A DNA stretch of 64,000 nucleotides, taken from NCBI RefSeq assembly GCF_052857255.1, contig NC_135505.1:55591868-55655867 (forward strand), read 5' to 3'. The translations under genes were made by a program, and so were the position numbers. The stretch is from Amblyomma americanum (lineage: Eukaryota > Arthropoda > Arachnida > Ixodida > Ixodidae). The notes below the pieces were generated by a model that saw nothing but the letters and a program-made list of their open reading frames with translations, was not told the DNA's origin and made no database searches. Of this stretch, positions 1 to 11,235 are shown piece after piece (the stretch's first letter is position 1; each line of letters begins with the position of its first letter).

Positions 1-215
1 GAAAGCCGTAGTAGGACCATTCCCTTTGGATTGGTTTAATCTTGATGAGGCGTGCTCCACACAAAAAGCCGAAACGAAAGGTGGTGGCGTTCTTGAAGGG
101 AGTACCACCGAGACATCTCGCCGATAATATGAGTATAGACATGCACGGTGGCTAAAATCTCGTTACGAAGGAAAGATGCTGGCACGCGCTTGGTGCCATG
201 TTTGCTTAAGTTCAT

Positions 216-311
216 TCGCCGTTTCACTCCAGCACTACAGTGGTCGCTTAGATATTATTCGTTTCGCCGTTTCACTCCAGCACTACAGTGGTCGCTTAGA
301 TATTATTCGTT
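216..311. repeat. perfect 48-bp tandem duplication
   Basis: Two back-to-back identical 48-bp units (216-263 and 264-311), each beginning TCGCCGTTTCACTCC and ending ATTATTCGTT. No mismatch between copies is visible, so the duplication is recent or is an assembly artefact. No gene is associated. Confidence 0.9.
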
Positions 312-3080
312 GCCCTCGTAACAGACGGGCACAAGGTCTTAACAACTGACGGATAGGGAAGAAGTCTCAACTAAGAACGACATTTTGTGTTCTGCTCCGC
401 AGCAGGGAGATTGGGTCTCTCGAGAAAGAACCAGCTCAAGGAACGTTGTCTCTTGGGTGACATCACTGACTGAGTCCACGGTGGCAATCGCCGCACTATG
501 CTAAAAATTCCATGGCTACTGACATTGAAGGTTCACACACTCTCGTGCCTTCCAGGTTTTGTAGAGAACTGCTGTTACTGAAAGGACATCGTCGCTCGCA
601 GTACCGAAACTACCGTGCAGGTTCTGCCTCGAATGTCAACGAACAGACGCGGTGTGCTAAGACCGTTCCAGACTGTTTTTTTGTACCTGGCTCTACCAAT
701 CCACTACATCTACAGGGAGGGGTGAGCAGCTTGGTTAACAAGCAACGACGCCTATGAAGCGGTTGGTGGCACCCTGCGAAAAAGCATTCCTGCAAGCAGT
801 ACGGACCATTTGCGGAAAAAAAAGCGATCTTAGTCTTAATAGAGCAAAAACTGTTTAAAAAAGGTAGTTTTCAAGCGTTTTAGATTTTCGCACTTAACAT
901 AGAGCTTTTTATATTGAAATCCGGACATGATTTTATCTGAACATTGTCTAGGATGCTTGCTTGCGCACATTATTATTGCGTGAGGATAATCTGCGGGACC
1001 AGAAATTTTTTCCCAGTGCATGAAGAACTACATCCAAATTAATTTGCTGAGTCCTTCTTTCGTACTCAAACTTTTAAATTATTCAGTATGGAGAGCAAAA
1101 GAAACGCCGATGTAGGCGACAAAGCCCTGCATGTGGTTGTTCTAATCCCCCTTTACATAGACTCTAGCGAGCCGTGCGGAGGGTGACGGTTAGCCATTTG
1201 AAGTCTTCCCTCACATGGAGGGCCGTCATGAGACATGTGAGCCTTCAGCTACCTAGAGACGGATTTGTGAGGATATCGATGCAGGGAACAGGTAACATGA
1301 AGCTTGTGTTCGCGCATGCTCTGTGTGCGGTTTCCACTGGTTTTACGGTGTAGGACAGTTCTGAGACTGTTGTTACTGTCCTCGCTGGACCACAGCATAG
1401 TGCTGTCATTATGTGCCTCTTTCGCAAGGCTCCTCCGCCTCCTTAGAGAGGGTGTTGTCACCGCCGTGATCAACCGGTCGAACGCCTGGAGACATCCACT
1501 TCCACCCCGTTGCATGCGGCACTGTGTGGCTGAATGCGCAGTTCAGTTAGAAGAGATAGCTAGCCTTCCCAGCAGCCACGATTTGTCGTTTTCTGAAGCG
1601 TCTAAAGCCTTCTCAAGCTAAATGGACGGCCCCAGGTACGTGGTACCCGACTGGTGTGAGCGAAATACTCAAACAAAATTGGAACACATATCGCATATAT
1701 TCCACTCTTAAAACTTCATTAATCTTGCGTCATCTTCAGAGATGGGTTAATTACAACCTACTGGTTTTTCTGTAACCTGCCGCCAACAACAATAAGCTAG
1801 CTTCCGAGCTGCCCCAATGTGCTAGTATTATTTTCTTTAAATACATGTCACACGTTTTCTAGGACACCTCGCAGATGAAGGTGAGTTATCAGGACGCAAC
1901 CCCAAGTTATGTCCTTAAAGGTAAGCCAGCACTATTCCAGTAGTAAAAATTTTCCTCAAAAATCTAAGTGCTTGCAGAGGACTAAAATCTAGCAGTGACG
2001 ATGGCAAACAGTAAGCGTTCTCATAAGGGCGTCAAAGGAAAATCAACGCCAACGAATAAGGTCTTCCGGGAGAGCTGTCTGCACACGCGATCTCTCTTCT
2101 TTAGGCAAGGAAGTATGCGTGAGTTCTTAGTTGTAGATTCTGTTCAATTCGATGTTTTTTTCCTTCAATAAACTTTTCATTTACAACTTAGCCTCATGAA
2201 CGAGATGCCATCTTTCCCGTCTTGTTACTACCGGTAAATTTCGGTGGCGATAATTCAGTTACTTGTCTCCGAAGTTGACATCGAGCTTCGCTTCAAGAAA
2301 AATGCAAATGTGAGCAGGCAAGCTAGTCCGAAGGGCAGGAAAAATAGTGAGGATGCGCGTTCCCAGATAACATTCTATTTTAAAAGGTGTAAATGCGCGC
2401 CGGTTTACCGAAACACGCGCATTCTGTTCTGTTGCGACAAAAAGATAGGCTGACGCGCGAAGTCATGGCGGTTTTTATAATCACAACCAAGGACCAACTT
2501 ACATCAGCAGTCCTTCCGCGGCTTTGCCAGACAAATAAGAGGGATATCCGGCTCCCATGTATCATTGGCATGAATGTTTCGGCATTATTTGGTTTTTATT
2601 TTTCACTCAGCATATGCTGTACGTTGTGTTCTCTGTTTAATAAATCAGTTAATAGTGAGCGCTTGTCTGCGTTTCTGTTTTGTCCCGTCCTTGCCGCGCT
2701 GTTGAGGCAATATGAACTTCGAGCTTTATGCCTTACATGCTTTACTGAGGAATAGGGCCACTTGTTCGCTAGTAACAAAGAGCAATTTTCTTTTCTACAG
2801 AGATATTCAACGCCTCCGGTTAGGTGGTGGCCGGATGCAAAGGGAAAGAAGGCACTTGTGGATGCACAAAAAGCAGTGCAAAACTTTGTCAAAATGAGTC
2901 TACGCGACAGGCCCTCCAAGGAAGTCGTACGTTTTCCACGTGCCGCTCCAACGATAAGCGCAGCTGTTATTTGGCTTCTCTGAAAAATTGATGACGGCCT
3001 AGCCCTGCTAGGCCAGGATATACGTAGCGTAAGCGCGACAACAACTGGTTCGGAAGAGTTAATATATGAAAGGCGCCATT
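312..3080. other. intergenic stretch, no supported gene
   Basis: Mixed-composition sequence with only short open frames. The longest overlap each other on opposite strands around 1250-1620 and 2390-3150 and show no recognisable domain, signal peptide or splice structure. An AATAAA occurs near 2167, but nothing upstream of it looks coding. I see no identifiable repeat family here. Confidence 0.5.
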
Positions 3081-3083
3081 CAC

Positions 3084-3800
3084 TCATCATCATCAACATC
3101 ATCAGCCGGACTGCACCCACTAAAGGACAAAGGCCTCTCCCATGTTTCTCCAATTAACCATGTCTTTTGCTAGCTGCGCCCACCCTACGCCTGCAAACTT
3201 CCTAATCTCACCCACCCACATAACTTTCTGCCACCCCCTGCTATATTTGCCTTCTCTTGCAATCCACTCCGTTACCCTTAATGACCAGCGGTTATCTTGC
3301 GTTCGCAGTGCATGCCCTGCCAAAGCCCATTTCTTCCTCTTGATGTCAACTAGGATGTCATTAACACGCGTTAGTTTCCTCACCCACTCGGCCCGCTTCC
3401 GGTCTCTTAACGTTACACCTATCATTTTCCTTTCCATGGCTCGCTGTGCTCTACTTAACTTAAACTGAACCCTTTCTGTTAGCCCCCACGTTTCTTCCCG
3501 TAGGTGAGTACCGGTAGGATACAGCTGTTGCACACTTTTTTTTCTCTTCAGGAATATTGGTAACCTTCAATTCATGATCTGAAAGAACCTGCCATATGCG
3601 CTCCACCCCATTCTGCTACTTCGGCTACATTAACTATCTTATTCATATTTCTAATGGCATTGCCCTCTTTGTCTCTTAACGCATACATATGATTTTTGCT
3701 TATGCCTAGTTTCTTCTTCACCGCTTTCAGGCTACCTCCGTTCTTTAGAGCATGCTCGATTCTCTCCATATTAAACTTCCTTATTTCGAACACATTGCGC
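3084..3800 (-). mobile_element. RTE-like LINE fragment, internally deleted, minus strand
   Basis: Reading the minus strand, 3793-3572 encodes a stretch containing NAIRNMNKIVNVAEVAEW, which resembles the endonuclease-to-RT linker of RTE-type elements. Next, 3533-3120 encodes a C-terminal RT-like tail with MIGVTLRDRKRAEWVRK and WALAGHALRTQDNRWSLRV. The RT palm between these two parts is missing, so the copy is internally deleted. On the plus strand the 3' end is a TCATCA-type simple repeat at 3084-3103, a common RTE tail. A second copy of the C-terminal part lies at about 59615-60025. RTE is my best family assignment; it rests on remembered motif resemblance, not on a search. Confidence 0.75.
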
Positions 3801-4389
3801 TTCTTTGATCTACGCCTTTATTCACGCTTAAACATCGAGCCGTCGGGGCGGAGTGACAGCGTCTCCACTTCAAACAGCAAAGGTCCTAGTTCGATTACCA
3901 GCTTCGACACAGGGCTTTCTTTATTCATCTTTGTGACGTCACGGCTCCTCGCGCATGCGCAGCAAGACCCTCCAGGACGCACGCGAAACTGGTCAACATC
4001 GGCCAGTGTAGCTTACGCTACAAAAATAATAATCAAAATTGCGTGAGTAAATTCTCAGAGAAACAATCAGCGCGACATACTTGCGAACTTTTTATTTCTA
4101 TAGGCAACAAAGGGTCAGAATTCGCATTCTATTAAAATTCATTACCCATTTTTCATTTAAAAACTTCGAATCCATTTGGTCCTCTGATAATGGTCACTCT
4201 GTTTAGTCAAGCAGCCGTGACTTTCAAGCGTCCCAGGGAAGCAACCGTACCATTGGCTGGTTCCTGACAGGACCCAACGGTTGGTTGCATGCCGCAGCCA
4301 ATTGTGAGCTGGTGTGCGCCACTACTTTCGGATTTCTGTGATTGGCGGCGTGCTGCTTTCGCTTGATGCCGCCGTCACGCGAAATGAAA
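3801..4389. other. upstream flank of the first WAP-like gene
   Basis: No gene. It contains a CRE-like TGACGTCA at 3934-3941 and an NRF-1-like CGCGCATGCGC at 3950-3960 within a short GC-rich patch, then AT-rich sequence up to a TATA-like site near 4390. Confidence 0.5.
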
Positions 4390-4398
4390 TATAAAAAG
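4390..4398 (+). promoter_or_regulatory. TATA-like element upstream of WAP-like gene 1
   Basis: The sequence TATAAAAAG lies 337 bp upstream of the ATG of the first WAP-like gene. It could be the core promoter if the 5' UTR is about 300 nt. The region between it and the ATG resembles the matching region before gene 2 (both have an AGTGAAAAGAAA-like block and CCAACCAAGA/CTAACCAAGA), but I did not find the same TATA box in gene 2, so its role is uncertain. Confidence 0.35.
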
Positions 4399-4726
4399 TA
4401 TACTTGATCGTTATAGAATACTGCTGCATATTTCTATCTCTATCTCTGCTGATTACATCAGGGTCAGCGAAAAGCACAGCTCCGGAAAGAGCAGAGTCAC
4501 AGCAGCACCTGTACGTGTTGAAGCCGCTAGAAGCAAACAGGAGCGGAAACGGATGCCATGGCCGTTTCATGTGTAGAGTGAAAAGAAATTCACTTGCAGG
4601 ACGGATACGTAGAGCACTGGGAAAAGAGCTGAAAAGAAGAAATTAAAACAAAGCCTCCAACCAAGACAGGAACAGTTGCAGCCCTTCGTTCGCGTCGTAT
4701 ACAAGAGGACCGTTCGCATCTGCAGC

Positions 4727-4940
4727 ATGACGGCGCCCAAACTTTTTCTGCTCATAGTTGTTCCGCTAGCTCTGAGTGCAAGAGGCCAGCGATGTCCAAC
4801 TGATTACTCGCCTCAATGCCCTTTAGTGATTGACGAGGAAGGCACGTGTGGAGTCAAGAAACACTGCCCCGCAGAAGGTTGCCAGGAGGGTGGCCAGATC
4901 TGCTGCCCGGTCGACTGCGGGGGCTGCACGTGTCGTAATC
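4727..4940 (+). CDS. secreted WAP-like cysteine-rich protein, gene copy 1, exon 1
   Basis: First coding exon of a small secreted protein. The ATG starts a hydrophobic signal peptide (about residues 1-18, core LFLLIVVPLALS), followed directly by a cysteine-rich module beginning RCPTDYSPQCP and including CQEGGQICCPVDCGGCTC. The order (spaced cysteines, then CC-x3-C) resembles a whey-acidic-protein four-disulfide core, with extra cysteines. The exon ends at a GTAAGC donor (4941) in phase 1. Joined to 11604-11743 it gives an uninterrupted 117-aa protein. Gene copy 2 at 16719 has the same exon and a homologous start region. In ticks, secreted WAP-like proteins are often protease inhibitors or antimicrobial factors of saliva or haemolymph. 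That role is inference; no catalytic or target-binding residue can be read here. Confidence 0.85.
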
Positions 4941-5829
4941 GTAAGCTGCGCTTCATTCATCGGTTTACTGACAGCCGGGTGCTCTTTTATGGAATTGGTA
5001 AATTGTGGATTTACAAAGGGCTCTTCTCCTGCGCAGTAAACAGCCACTAGTAAGCAAAAGTTTCTCAGATAATTTGAGGACAGTCGCTATGTTCGTGCTT
5101 TACCGAAATTCTTTACGAAAATTTTGGCCGAGGACTATAACCTGCACATGTATCATGCTGTCGCTAGAACAAATAGTCAACCTCATAGTTGTAACACAGA
5201 ACATTCATGCCTTGGTAGATGACTTTGTCGTGTTTCAAAAGCCAATTCACAACTTGTGACGTAGTGGATTGCTTTTTCATAATTTTTTGTTATAGCTTGA
5301 ACACTAAAGGTATTTGTTCTTCAAGGAACACCCTGAATTAAATGCTCTCCAAGCACCGCAGAGCTCCAGTGCCTGTAGAGGTCACGTCCTGTTCTTATCC
5401 ATTGAATCTATTTTTCGAATACCAGGACTAATAAGGAAATTGCCCTCACAAAAGTTAACTAGTCTATGTTGGCTATCATCAGCTGATGAAATACTATCAG
5501 AGCCGTGACTCCATAATTACAAATATACATCAAAGCCAGAAGGGCACATAATGAAATGAACATAAGTACATCCATTGTCACAAAGTGCAGCTTCAAACCA
5601 AGTGGCATTTTATATGAGAGGTTGGTGTCCGTTGTCATCGAGGATTACGATTGGCATCCTGACGGCAGTGCGCGCGAATACTCGTTCCTTTCGATTCACA
5701 TTGCTTGCTGCGCACTGAGCTACAGGCGATGGCTGCTCTGAGCAAACACCATAGGACTGTTTTGTTATAGTCACCACTGACAACGTGTTATAATGCGGAA
5801 TTCTTTGATTTTGTTACCCTGGTCGTCCA

Positions 5830-6205
5830 GCCGTTGCAGTCGCTCAGTGGCTATGGTGTTCGGCTACTGAGCGAAAAAATGTGGGTTCAATCTCGGCTGC
5901 GACGGGCCCATTTCGATAGAGGAAAAAGCGCAGTAATTATCTCGCATCTCCGTGAACACCCGAACCGCGCAATAAGGGAATAGAGGAGGTGTGAATGAAA
6001 GAAGCTCCAGAAAAAAGGTGCTCTATTGGAAGACTCCGGGACAATTTGGACTACCTGCGGATCTTTAACATGCACTGACATCGCATCGCATACGTTCGCT
6101 TTTCGAGCTTCGCCTCCAAAACAACGCAGCCGCTGCGGTCGTGTTCGGATTCGGATATTCCGGTTCAGTATCCGAGCGCTCTAACCACTGAGTCACCACC
6201 GAGAT
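5830..6205. mobile_element. tRNA-derived SINE sequences in opposite orientation
   Basis: At 5830-5910 there is a plus-strand SINE head with a tRNA box-A-like stretch (GCAGTCGCTCAGTGGCTATG). From about 5918 to 6205 the minus strand carries a longer SINE. Its 5' head is at 6205 (the plus strand shows CTCTAACCACTGAGTCACC), and it includes the body motif GGATCTTTAACATGCACTGACATCGCA and the tail region with GGTGTTCACGG. The head-to-tail arrangement suggests two independent insertions. Confidence 0.75.
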
Positions 6206-7116
6206 AGACTACGCCAAGAAGAGGTGACGTGCGCTGGCGCATCGGTTTACCGGACAACTGACACGTCTTGCAACGCCGCGTAGCTCCTTGGTTACTCTCG
6301 ACGCTGTACACCTCCGCGCCGCAGGAGTGCAGGTTTGACCGACTCCTGCACCATCAAACGCCTATATGTGCTCCGCGCTTCCCGCGCTGCTTGTTGCTGC
6401 TTCGGCACTCCACTATCTGGTTGTTTTCCCTTGTGAGAGAATACAGACAGTCATCTCTGAATCTCCACACAGACATATGTCTTAATTGATGTCTCAGCAG
6501 AGCCCATCCCGCGCTATAAGCTATTGGCTAATAACTGTTGTACGTCTTCGTCTTTTTTACGTGTTTTTCTCCATATTAATAAAGAAGGGCGCGAATTTGA
6601 TTCAATCTTGCATGTTGTTCCGGAGACAGGGTTTCTGTCGTGGGCTTGGTTAGCGGTGCTCGATGTCGTAGTGGTGGCGTTAAGCCAGCAGTCTTTTTTT
6701 TTTATTTGATACTGTAAGTCCCATCAAGGAGTAACAGGAAGGGCTCTGAATGATACAGCTGTAGTGCACATGTTGGTAGTAAACAATTTGAACAATAACA
6801 TATGGCAAAAATAGTTACAAAATCGGTTAGAGAATTCAAGTTGAGGTGCAAATAATAGGCGGCAAACATGATGACAAGCATACCAAAAAAAAAGAAATCG
6901 GCTGCAGTTAGTGTTGTATTTTCAATCTAGGCACAAACAAAACGGTAAATAAACAGGGCAGAAAAGTGTGAAAAAAATGAGAATAACAACTGGGAAACAA
7001 ACAGGTGATCTATAACCAGGGCACTGAACGCATCTAATGATGAGCTGTTAGTAATATCTATGTCTAGATTGTTCCATTCTCGTGTAGCTCGAGGAAAAAA
7101 TGAGTATTTGAATATG

Positions 7117-9754
7117 TCAGTACGGAATGGAAACTCGTTTGTGTGTGAGGCTGTGGCGGGTCGATCTAGTTTTTGTGGTCGTTATGTATTTTGTAGCGGG
7201 CACTTTTAGTTGGTTGTGTATTAGCTGATACATAATTTTAAGTCTTGCGAATTTTGCTCTGTTCTTCAGGGTTAGGAGTTCTGCACGTTTTAGTAATTGT
7301 GTTGGTGAGTCTGTAAGGGGGTGTTTATTATATACACATCTTAGTGCCTTTCTCTGCACCCCTTCAAGTTTTTTAATGAGCTTGTTAGTAAAGGGAAACC
7401 AAACGGTGTTGCCGTATTCTAGAATTGGTCTGACAATACTTATATATGCTAGTAATTTTGTTTCAGAGGGTGCTAGTTTAAGGCGTCTGTTAATGAAGAA
7501 GACTTGTTGTAGTGCATTAGATGTGATGATATTAACTTGCGAATCCCATCTGAAATCAGAGGTTAGTGTCACACCAAGGTACTTATGCTCAAGGACAGAT
7601 GCAAGATGAATATTATTAAGCGTGTACTGAAAAGCTGCTGTGTGTTTTTTCCTCGTTATAGATAAAAGAACAGATTTATTTAAATTGATGTCCATCTGCC
7701 AGTCTTGACACCACTAGTAAACTGCTGTTAAGGCGTTATTTAAAACTGTATGGTCATCAAATGAGTTAATTTCCTTGTAAAGGACGCAGTCATCTGCGAA
7801 AAGTTTAATATTCTGTGAAACACAAGCTGGTAGGTCATTTATAAATATTAGGAACAGTACTGGTGCTAGGACACTTCCTTGAGGTAGTCCCGATGTAACA
7901 TTAAGTTGTCGCTGATTTCTCATCGTTAATTTCAACAAATTGCATGCGATTACTAAGATAGTCTTAAATCCAGTTTAGAATAGGGCCAGTTCCTAAAATA
8001 AGTTGAAGTTTTGCAATAAGTTTAGTATGCGACAAACGGTCAAATGCTTTCGAGAAGCCTAAAAATATAAGGTCAATTTGTTTCTGGTTATCAATGCTCA
8101 TGGATATGTCCTGTGTTAATTCAATTAATTGAGTAATAGTAGAAAGACCCTTACGAAAGCCGTGCTGACACGGCGTTAAAATGTCATTTACTTGAAGATA
8201 AGCGTTTATGTGTTGAGAACAATGTTCTAATAACTTGCAAACTGTGCTCGTTAGTGATATAGGTCTGAAGTTCGAAGGGTCGGACTTATTTCCTGATTTG
8301 TGTATCGGTGTTATCTTGGCTTTTTTCCAATCCCTAGGGAGGGTGCAAGTGGATAATGATTTGTTAAAAAGTAGTACCAGGAATTTAGCTATCCACTCTG
8401 CATATCTATGTAGAAATATGTTAGAGATGTTATCAGGCCCTGGTCCTTTCTTAGTGTCCAGATTTAGTAAAAGTTTTAACACTCCTGGTTCAGTTAACGT
8501 TAGTGGTTCGATTGTCACGCCTGTGCTAGAGTTCATTCCTGGTAGCTCTTCGTTATCCGTTGTGAAGATGGAGCAGAAGTAGTTATTTAAAGTAGTTGCT
8601 GCATTTCTGTTATCATCTGGCGATGCCTGTCTTTCACCTTGTTTTTTAGGGTTTATATAACGCCAGAATTTTTGGGGAGAATATTTCAGAAATTTAGGAA
8701 GTGTTTCTGTAAAATAATAAGTCTTGGCCCTCTTCATTTTTGATTTCAAATCATCAATAACGGAAATAAGGTTTAGAACTGTTCGTTGTGACTGATGGTC
8801 TTTCTGTCTCATTTTTAGTCGTCGAACTTTTCTTTTTGAATGGATTACGGTTCGAGTTATCCAGGGGTTATGTTTGTGGGTCCTTTTAGTCTTCAATGGT
8901 ACGTAGTTAGCGACACAGTATGACACAACTGTTTTAAATTTATGCCATAGGGATTAGATGTTTGTGTTTGTATCGTGTGCGAGTTGATGGAAGGATGACA
9001 GTTCGAGTGATAGTGTATCAGTGATGCCTGTATCATCGGCTCTGCTGTAATCTTTATACATTATTGTTTATCGTGAAGAAGGTAGAGAACCATTATATGG
9101 GACGGCACAATAGACCAGTTTGTGGTCTGACAGGCCGGCTGACACTTCGGATTTTGCCTCATGGATAGTCAAATGATTACTAAGAAATACTGGGTCTGAA
9201 ATGTTTGAGCTAGATCCTTGTACCCGCGTAGGCTCGTTTATTATCTGGGTTAGATCCAAAGAAAGCATGATATCAAAAAGAACATCAGCGCAAGGTGATC
9301 GATGATGTAGTGTGTGCCAGTTAATGTCAGGTAGATTGAACTCTCCCAGTAATATCACCTTGTTTCCCTTCACATGCTGCTGCATATACGCGTACAAAGA
9401 TTGCATTGTAATCAGATCGGAAGAAGGACAGCGATAGATGCATCCCACAGTTATGGCAGTATCTACAAGGCAAAGTTTACAAAAAACTGCTTCAACTCCT
9501 TCAACGTCCAGCAAGGTAATGAACGGTATTTCTTTTTTTATCAACAAAGCAACGCCTCCGCCTCGTGTTGGCCGATCTTTGCGAATAATGACGCAGTTTG
9601 GGGGAGTTATTTCAAAGTCTTTGATGTCTTTGGTTAGCCAAGTTTCTGTTATGGCGATGAATTCTGGCTCAAAGTTTAATATTATCGATTCTAGGGGATC
9701 AAGCTTGTTAATTATACTTCGAGCGTTAACATTAACGAAGGTTATCTTGGACAC
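7117..9754 (-). pseudogene. LINE ORF2: endonuclease plus reverse transcriptase, frameshifted
   Basis: The minus-strand open segments 9754-9068, 8926-7964, 7938-7714 and 7695-7117 are successive parts of one ORF2. The endonuclease segment shows NVNARSI near its start, then ITETWL, GGGVALLI, GEFNLPDINW (usually GDFN, so one acidic change) and LSDHKLVY. The RT segment shows KKGPGPD, ITPIHKSG, NFRPISLTS, GFRKGLS and FLGFSKAFD. The next segment holds SGLPQGSVLAP and an intact FADD at codons for 7800-7789. The last segment holds YLGVTL and the C-terminal domain. The four parts are separated by frameshifts or stops, so a full protein cannot be made. In an active copy this protein would nick target DNA and prime reverse transcription of the element's RNA. 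Confidence 0.85.
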
Positions 9755-10500
9755 TGGGGGCGGCGTGGACGTAGGTTGCGCGTATCGGGGTCCTGGTTTT
9801 TTGGTTTATTAGAAGTGGATACTATGGGAGACACCGCATTTTTTTCTTCATCCCAAAAATAAAGACTACTGTTGATATTTAATTTGTCATAAACCAAAGC
9901 CACTTTATCACCAGAGTCCTTCTTTGGTTTCCCATATTCCCATAGCCTCCGCCTAATGTCTCGAATACGGGGTGAAAAATCTTCGCTGATGAAGTAGTCG
10001 CTCCCCTTCAGTTTGTGACAGCTTCGCAAAATTTTTGTTTTCTCTCGGAAATCTAACAGCTTTAAAATTATTGGCCTTTTTTTACATCCGGTTTGCCTAG
10101 TCGATGAATCCGTTCGATTGAGACCTCATTTAACTTTAAAGTATCCTTAATGACCTTTTCGTTCACTGCCTGTTCGAGGCTTTCGGAGTTTTCTTCTTCA
10201 TCTTCTGGCATACCATACACGATGAGGTTAGATCTTCTGGATCGATTTTCTAGGTCATCTATTCTTAACTCCAGGGATGACACTTGTTTTTGTAGGCTAG
10301 CGACTTGTTTAGTGCAGGCTGATACATTATTTTCAAGGCATGTTAGACGTTCTAGCTTTTCTTCGATCGACGTCAGTCGTTCTTCTTTTATAGACTTTAT
10401 GTCGGCAGCGATTTGTTTTAGCTGTTCTGAAAGTTCCGACATCCCGGGCCCGGGATTTGTCTCGACATCACCGGCAAGCAATAGCAATTTTTCAAGGTAC
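9742..10500 (-). pseudogene. LINE ORF1: coiled-coil RNA-binding protein after a 2A-like motif
   Basis: Two overlapping minus-strand frames (11186-10068 and 10029-9742) together encode ORF1, broken once around 10030-10075. After the 2A-like motif comes a heptad-rich coiled coil (SEQLKQIAADIKSI through QVSSLELRIDDLENRSRR), then an RRM-like core (SNLIVYGMPEDEEENSE, IERIHRLGK). The second frame gives the C-terminal RNA-binding part (FISEDFSPRIRDIRRRLWEY). This is the layout of L1-type ORF1 proteins, which trimerise and coat LINE RNA. The single frameshift makes this copy defective. Confidence 0.8.
10446..10472 (-). other. 2A-like (StopGo) motif GDVETNPGP in LINE ORF1
   Basis: The minus-strand codons read GDVETNPGP, preceded by LLLLA. 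This fits the D(V/I)ExNPGP consensus exactly. In known 2A sequences the ribosome skips the final Gly-Pro bond and releases two proteins from one frame. The motif sits between an N-terminal hydrophobic/repeat-encoded section and the coiled coil, so skipping would give the ORF1 RNA-binding protein a proline N-terminus. Confidence 0.85.
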
Positions 10501-10598
10501 ACTATGTCATACAAAGCATCCAGAAGTACCGCAGGGCATGGCAGCACGACAAGACCGCGCTCGCTAGAGCGAAAACATTTTCCAAAACGTCTTCTTAC

Positions 10599-11235
10599 CT
10601 GCACGTAGAAGACAAACGGATGAGCCATCTGCGTGTAAGCCCAGCTGCCGTGCCCTTTGAAATGCGGTGGCGCGTTGGCGGGTTTTATCCTCGGGAAGGG
10701 AGGTGGCCCTGCGCTGAACAGCTTGAAGAATTCACTTCCGCTGGAAGTAGACGATGATGGGGTCCCATCCGCAGGTTCCAGCATAGGAAGCGGCAAAATG
10801 CTGGCGTTCTGTAGCACATGCGCGTGGTGAATCACGAAAGGTCGGTTGAACTTTTGTTGTCCCGCTGGTATCAGCAGCAGGCTGGCGACGATCTGCACGT
10901 AGAAGACAAACGGAGGAGCCATCTGCGTGTAAGCCCTGCTGCCGTGCCCTTTGGAATGCGGTGGCGCGCTGGCGGGTTTAATACTCGGGAAGGGGGGTGG
11001 CGCTGCGCTGAACGGCTTGAAGAATTCACTTCCGCTGGAAGTAGACGATGATGGGGTCCCATCCGCAGGTTCCGGGATAGGAAGCGGCAAAATACTGGCG
11101 TTCTGCAGCACATGCGCGTGGCGAATCACGAAAGGCCGGTTGAACTCTTGTTGTCCCGCTGGCGACGATCTGCACGTAGAAGACAAACGGATGAGCCATC
11201 TGCGTGTAAGCCCTGCTGCCGTGCCCTTTGAAAAG
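10599..11235 (-). repeat. tandem 5' monomers of the CR1-like LINE
   Basis: Two full units and one partial unit start with the same sequence (plus-strand CTGCACGTAGAAGACAAACG) at 10599, 10893 and 11170, giving periods of 294 and 277 bp. They share long near-identical blocks, for example around GAAGAATTCACTTCCGCTGG and GATGATGGGGTCCCATCC. The outer boundary is a duplicated 11-mer (GAAAAGTCTAT twice) at about 11230-11252. Monomers of this sort are promoter units in several LINE lineages. Here the minus frame stays open across them and joins ORF1, so they may also be translated. Confidence 0.85.

Larger units (their letters stand above)
6694..11235 (-). mobile_element. CR1/Jockey-type LINE, near full length, minus strand
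   Basis: A 4.5-kb non-LTR retrotransposon inside the intron of WAP-like gene 1, in opposite orientation to the gene. On the minus strand, in order, it has a tandem 5' monomer array (11235-10599), ORF1 with a 2A-like motif, a coiled coil and an L1-ORF1-like RNA-binding region (10599-9742), ORF2 with apurinic-type endonuclease and reverse transcriptase (9754-7117), and a 3' UTR. It ends in a poly(A) tail, seen as the T-run near 6694-6706 next to an AATAAA. ORF2 carries several frameshifts or stops, so this copy is dead, although its catalytic motifs are largely preserved. I could not find a matching target duplication at the two ends. The RT (RPISLTS, HGFRKGLST, SGLPQGSVLAP, FADD) fits the CR1/Jockey superfamily. 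Confidence 0.85.

Noticed and set aside
1249..1621. Overlapping frames on both strands, up to 105 codons
   Set aside because: No domain, no splice sites, Arg/Leu-rich low-information translation; likely chance.
3142..3468. Plus-strand 108-codon frame
   Set aside because: Antisense shadow of the minus-strand RTE-like RT C-terminus.
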